Assembly (NCBI GenBank): GCA_036490715.1
Contig: DASXDL010000001.1
Span: 1 to 64,000, forward strand
Origin: FEN-1191 sp036490715
GTDB lineage: Bacteria > Pseudomonadota > Gammaproteobacteria > Steroidobacterales > Steroidobacteraceae
Direction: 5' to 3'
DNA length: 64,000 nucleotides
The position numbers and the translations under genes are program-made. The stretch's first letter is position 1, and the number at the start of each line of letters is the position of its first letter. Below the pieces are notes generated by a model, which saw only the letters and a program-made list of their open reading frames with translations, was not told the DNA's origin and searched no databases. Of the stretch, positions 62,591 through 64,000 are shown piece after piece.

Positions 62591-63090
62591 CCACCCCCCC
62601 GGCAACGCGCGTCGCGCTGGTGGTGGCGATGGCCGATAACGGCGTCATCGGCCGCGACGGCAAGCTGCCCTGGCATCTGCCGGACGATCTGAAGTACTTC
62701 AAGGTGGTGACGTTCGGCAAGCCGATACTGATGGGTCGCCGAACGTTCGATTCGATCGGTAAGCCGTTACCCGGCCGGCGCAATCTGGTGTTGACGCGCG
62801 CGAGCGCGGCGCCGCGCAGCGATGTCGAGTATGTGCAGACCATCGAGCAGGCGCGCGCTCTCGCGGCCGATGCCAGCGAGTTGTGTGTGATTGGAGGCGC
62901 ACAGGTGTTTGCGTTGTCGTTGCCGCTGGCCACGCGCATCTACTTGACGCGCGTCCATGGGCAAGTGCCGGGCGACACCCACTTTCCGTTGCAGGATTTC
63001 TCAGGCTGGCGGGCGAGCGACCCGGTGGAGCATCCGGCCGACGCTCGTCACGAATACGCGATGAGTTTTATTACGCTCGAGCGGCCGTAG
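62587..63090 (+). CDS. folA: Dihydrofolate reductase
   Basis: DHFR regenerates tetrahydrofolate for thyA and one-carbon metabolism. VALVVAMADNGVIGRDGKLP, WHLPDDLKYFK, MGRRTFDSIGKPLPGRRNLV and CVIGGAQVFALSLPLATRIY cover the folate and NADPH sites. Only GTG (62620, 62623) and ATG (62629) occur near the front, and they would delete residues of the first beta strand. A CTG at 62587 overlaps the kup stop as CTGA, has AGGT 6 bases upstream and yields 167 residues, a normal length. I give this start with caution. The stop at 63090 is certain. Confidence 0.9.
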   Translation: MTTPPATRVALVVAMADNGVIGRDGKLPWHLPDDLKYFKVVTFGKPILMGRRTFDSIGKPLPGRRNLVLTRASAAPRSDVEYVQTIEQARALAADASELCVIGGAQVFALSLPLATRIYLTRVHGQVPGDTHFPLQDFSGWRASDPVEHPADARHEYAMSFITLERP

Positions 63091-63105
63091 GTTCGGCCGA
63101 GGCTT

Positions 63106-64000
63106 TCAGTAGGCGGTGAGCATCATCCCGGTCTGCGGAGTGATCGCGGCGCCAGCCGGCCCAGCGAACTCAATCGGAACCGACTCGGCCTTCAGCCCGG
63201 CATTGCGGATCACCGCGAAGTGCAGGTGCGGCCCGGTGGTAAGACCCGTGTTGCCCGAGTCAGCAATGTACTCCCCGCGCCGAACACTCTGACCGGGCTG
63301 CACGCGTATTGATTCCCAATGCAGGTGGGCATAGACCGCAATGGTGCCGTCATCGTGCAGGATCTGCACGACGTTGGCCTGGTCGTACATGGCCGGATCG
63401 GGCGCACCGCGAAAGTTGTCGTGACGCACGTTGATGACGATGCCATCCCGGGCCGCGTACACCGGCGTGCCGTCGGGCAAGCCAATGTCGACCGCGTACT
63501 CGGAGTCGGCGGTGACGTGCGTGAACCGCGAAGGGTAAGCCTGATTGATCCGGTACGCGCCGCCGAGCGCGAACGGAGCACGGTAGGGGCCCGGCGGCCG
63601 ATGCACGGCCCCCGGTCGTCCCAGCACCGCACGCCAGCTATAGCTGAAGCCGTCGGGGCTCGTGCCGAGAAACGGAGCCGACAGCAATGCCTTGCGCGAG
63701 TGCGGCTGCAACACCGCGCGGTAGCCATCGCTGTTATGCGCGGGCAGCGTCACAGTGCCGGCGACGATGCCGCGCAGCGCGAACTCGGCTTCGCAAGCGC
63801 ACTCGTTGATGGCCACCACATTGACCCGGACGCCATCAACGTTCTGCTCGACCGTCAGGCGCGGTGCCTTGGCCTCAAGATCCACGCTGATGGTCTGCGC
63901 CTGCGTACCGGGCGGCGGCTGGCGATCGGTGTAGACCCAGGCGCCGCTGGGGTCGCGATATTTGTATAGCGCCTGCGCCGTGGCGGCGCTGCCGGCTGCC
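63106..64000 (-). CDS. DUF4124 - M23 family endopeptidase (5' end beyond window)
   Basis: Open from the right edge to TGA at 63106-63108; the start is outside. The visible N-terminal part has KYRDPSGAWVYTDRQPPP, a DUF4124 motif typical of secreted gammaproteobacterial proteins. After a beta-rich region, the C-terminal LytM/M23 domain follows: AYPSRFTHVTADSEYAVDIG (H...D zinc ligands), VQILHDDGTIAVYAHLHWES and GNTGLTTGPHLHFAV (HxH). It probably cuts peptidoglycan cross-links or activates amidases in the periplasm. Stop lies 15 bp from the folA stop, convergent. Confidence 0.9.
   Translation of the reverse strand, partial: AAGSAATAQALYKYRDPSGAWVYTDRQPPPGTQAQTISVDLEAKAPRLTVEQNVDGVRVNVVAINECACEAEFALRGIVAGTVTLPAHNSDGYRAVLQPHSRKALLSAPFLGTSPDGFSYSWRAVLGRPGAVHRPPGPYRAPFALGGAYRINQAYPSRFTHVTADSEYAVDIGLPDGTPVYAARDGIVINVRHDNFRGAPDPAMYDQANVVQILHDDGTIAVYAHLHWESIRVQPGQSVRRGEYIADSGNTGLTTGPHLHFAVIRNAGLKAESVPIEFAGPAGAAITPQTGMMLTAY

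Overview
The window is 64 kb of densely coded, GC-rich bacterial chromosome, almost all of it core genes. The gene order is gammaproteobacterial. It contains rpoA-rplQ, miaB-ybeZ-ybeY-ybeX-lnt, leuS-lptE-holA-nadD-rsfS-rlmH, rplM-rpsI, zapA-6S RNA-fau, ygfB-pepP-ubiH-ubiI, lgt-thyA, outer-membrane lipoprotein assembly genes (lnt, lgt, lptE) and a CRP-type regulator. The di-iron Coq7 hydroxylase, the long PurC, the Xanthomonas-like prolyl aminopeptidase and the Clp/Vfr-like CRP point to a non-enteric lineage near Xanthomonadales/Nevskiales. That placement is an inference, and I cannot name the genus. I saw no insertion sequence, prophage, integrase or CRISPR array.

Layout. 1-5 kb: end of rpoA, rplQ with a long Lys/Ala/Pro tail, mscL, a small lipoprotein with a clear promoter and terminator, a GNAT acetyltransferase converging on uvrA. 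5-23.9 kb (+ strand): ssb, then miaB-phoH-ybeY-ybeX-lnt, a Do-type protease with a lipobox, leuS-lptE, a small HExxH protein, a convergent pip/HIT pair, then holA-nadD-rsfS-rlmH-maf-nit-tldD and a small membrane protein. 23.9-30.8 kb: darP-purE-purK-AAA/FHA ATPase on the minus strand, pmbA on the plus strand, then purC-yihY on the minus strand. 30.9-37.9 kb: djlA-rpe, clp/crp, coq7, rplM-rpsI-tRNA-Gln, rpiA with a tiny lysine-rich ORF and hairpins upstream of it, an EVE protein, fau-6S RNA-zapA-coiled-coil protein. 37.9-42.3 kb: ygfB-pepP-ubiH-ubiI. 42.3-46 kb (minus strand): ispG-phhB followed by a TIR-TM-TolB_N/FlgO-like-TPR protein. 46-52.7 kb: dgkA, a PfkB kinase, a 984-residue two-protease-domain HtrA resembling fungal Nma111/plant Deg7, Sua5 and a type III PLP decarboxylase. 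52.7-57.2 kb: YidB-like, PsiF-like, a TMEM165/GDT1 exporter, a DMT transporter with a histidine-rich tail, and a YyaL thioredoxin-fold protein. 57.2-64 kb: rlmI, lgt-thyA-SET protein-kup-folA, then a cut-off DUF4124-M23 endopeptidase.

Functional themes. Envelope biogenesis and quality control are strongly represented (lnt, lgt, lptE, Do protease, Nma111-like HtrA, DjlA, M23), as are translation and RNA maturation (miaB, ybeY, rlmH, rsfS, rlmI, Sua5, L13/S9/L17, 6S RNA), purine, folate and thymidylate supply (purC/E/K, fau, thyA, folA) and ubiquinone synthesis (coq7, ubiH, ubiI). Many neighbours overlap by 4 bp (ATGA/GTGA), which implies translational coupling. I used these junctions to choose several starts.

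The least ordinary items are the tiny 16-residue lysine-rich ORF with its own promoter and a following hairpin that exposes an anti-Shine-Dalgarno-like loop, the TIR-TPR membrane protein, the Nma111/Deg7-like protease, the SET-domain protein, the HExxH orphan between lptE and holA, and a 6S RNA recognised from synteny and pairing.
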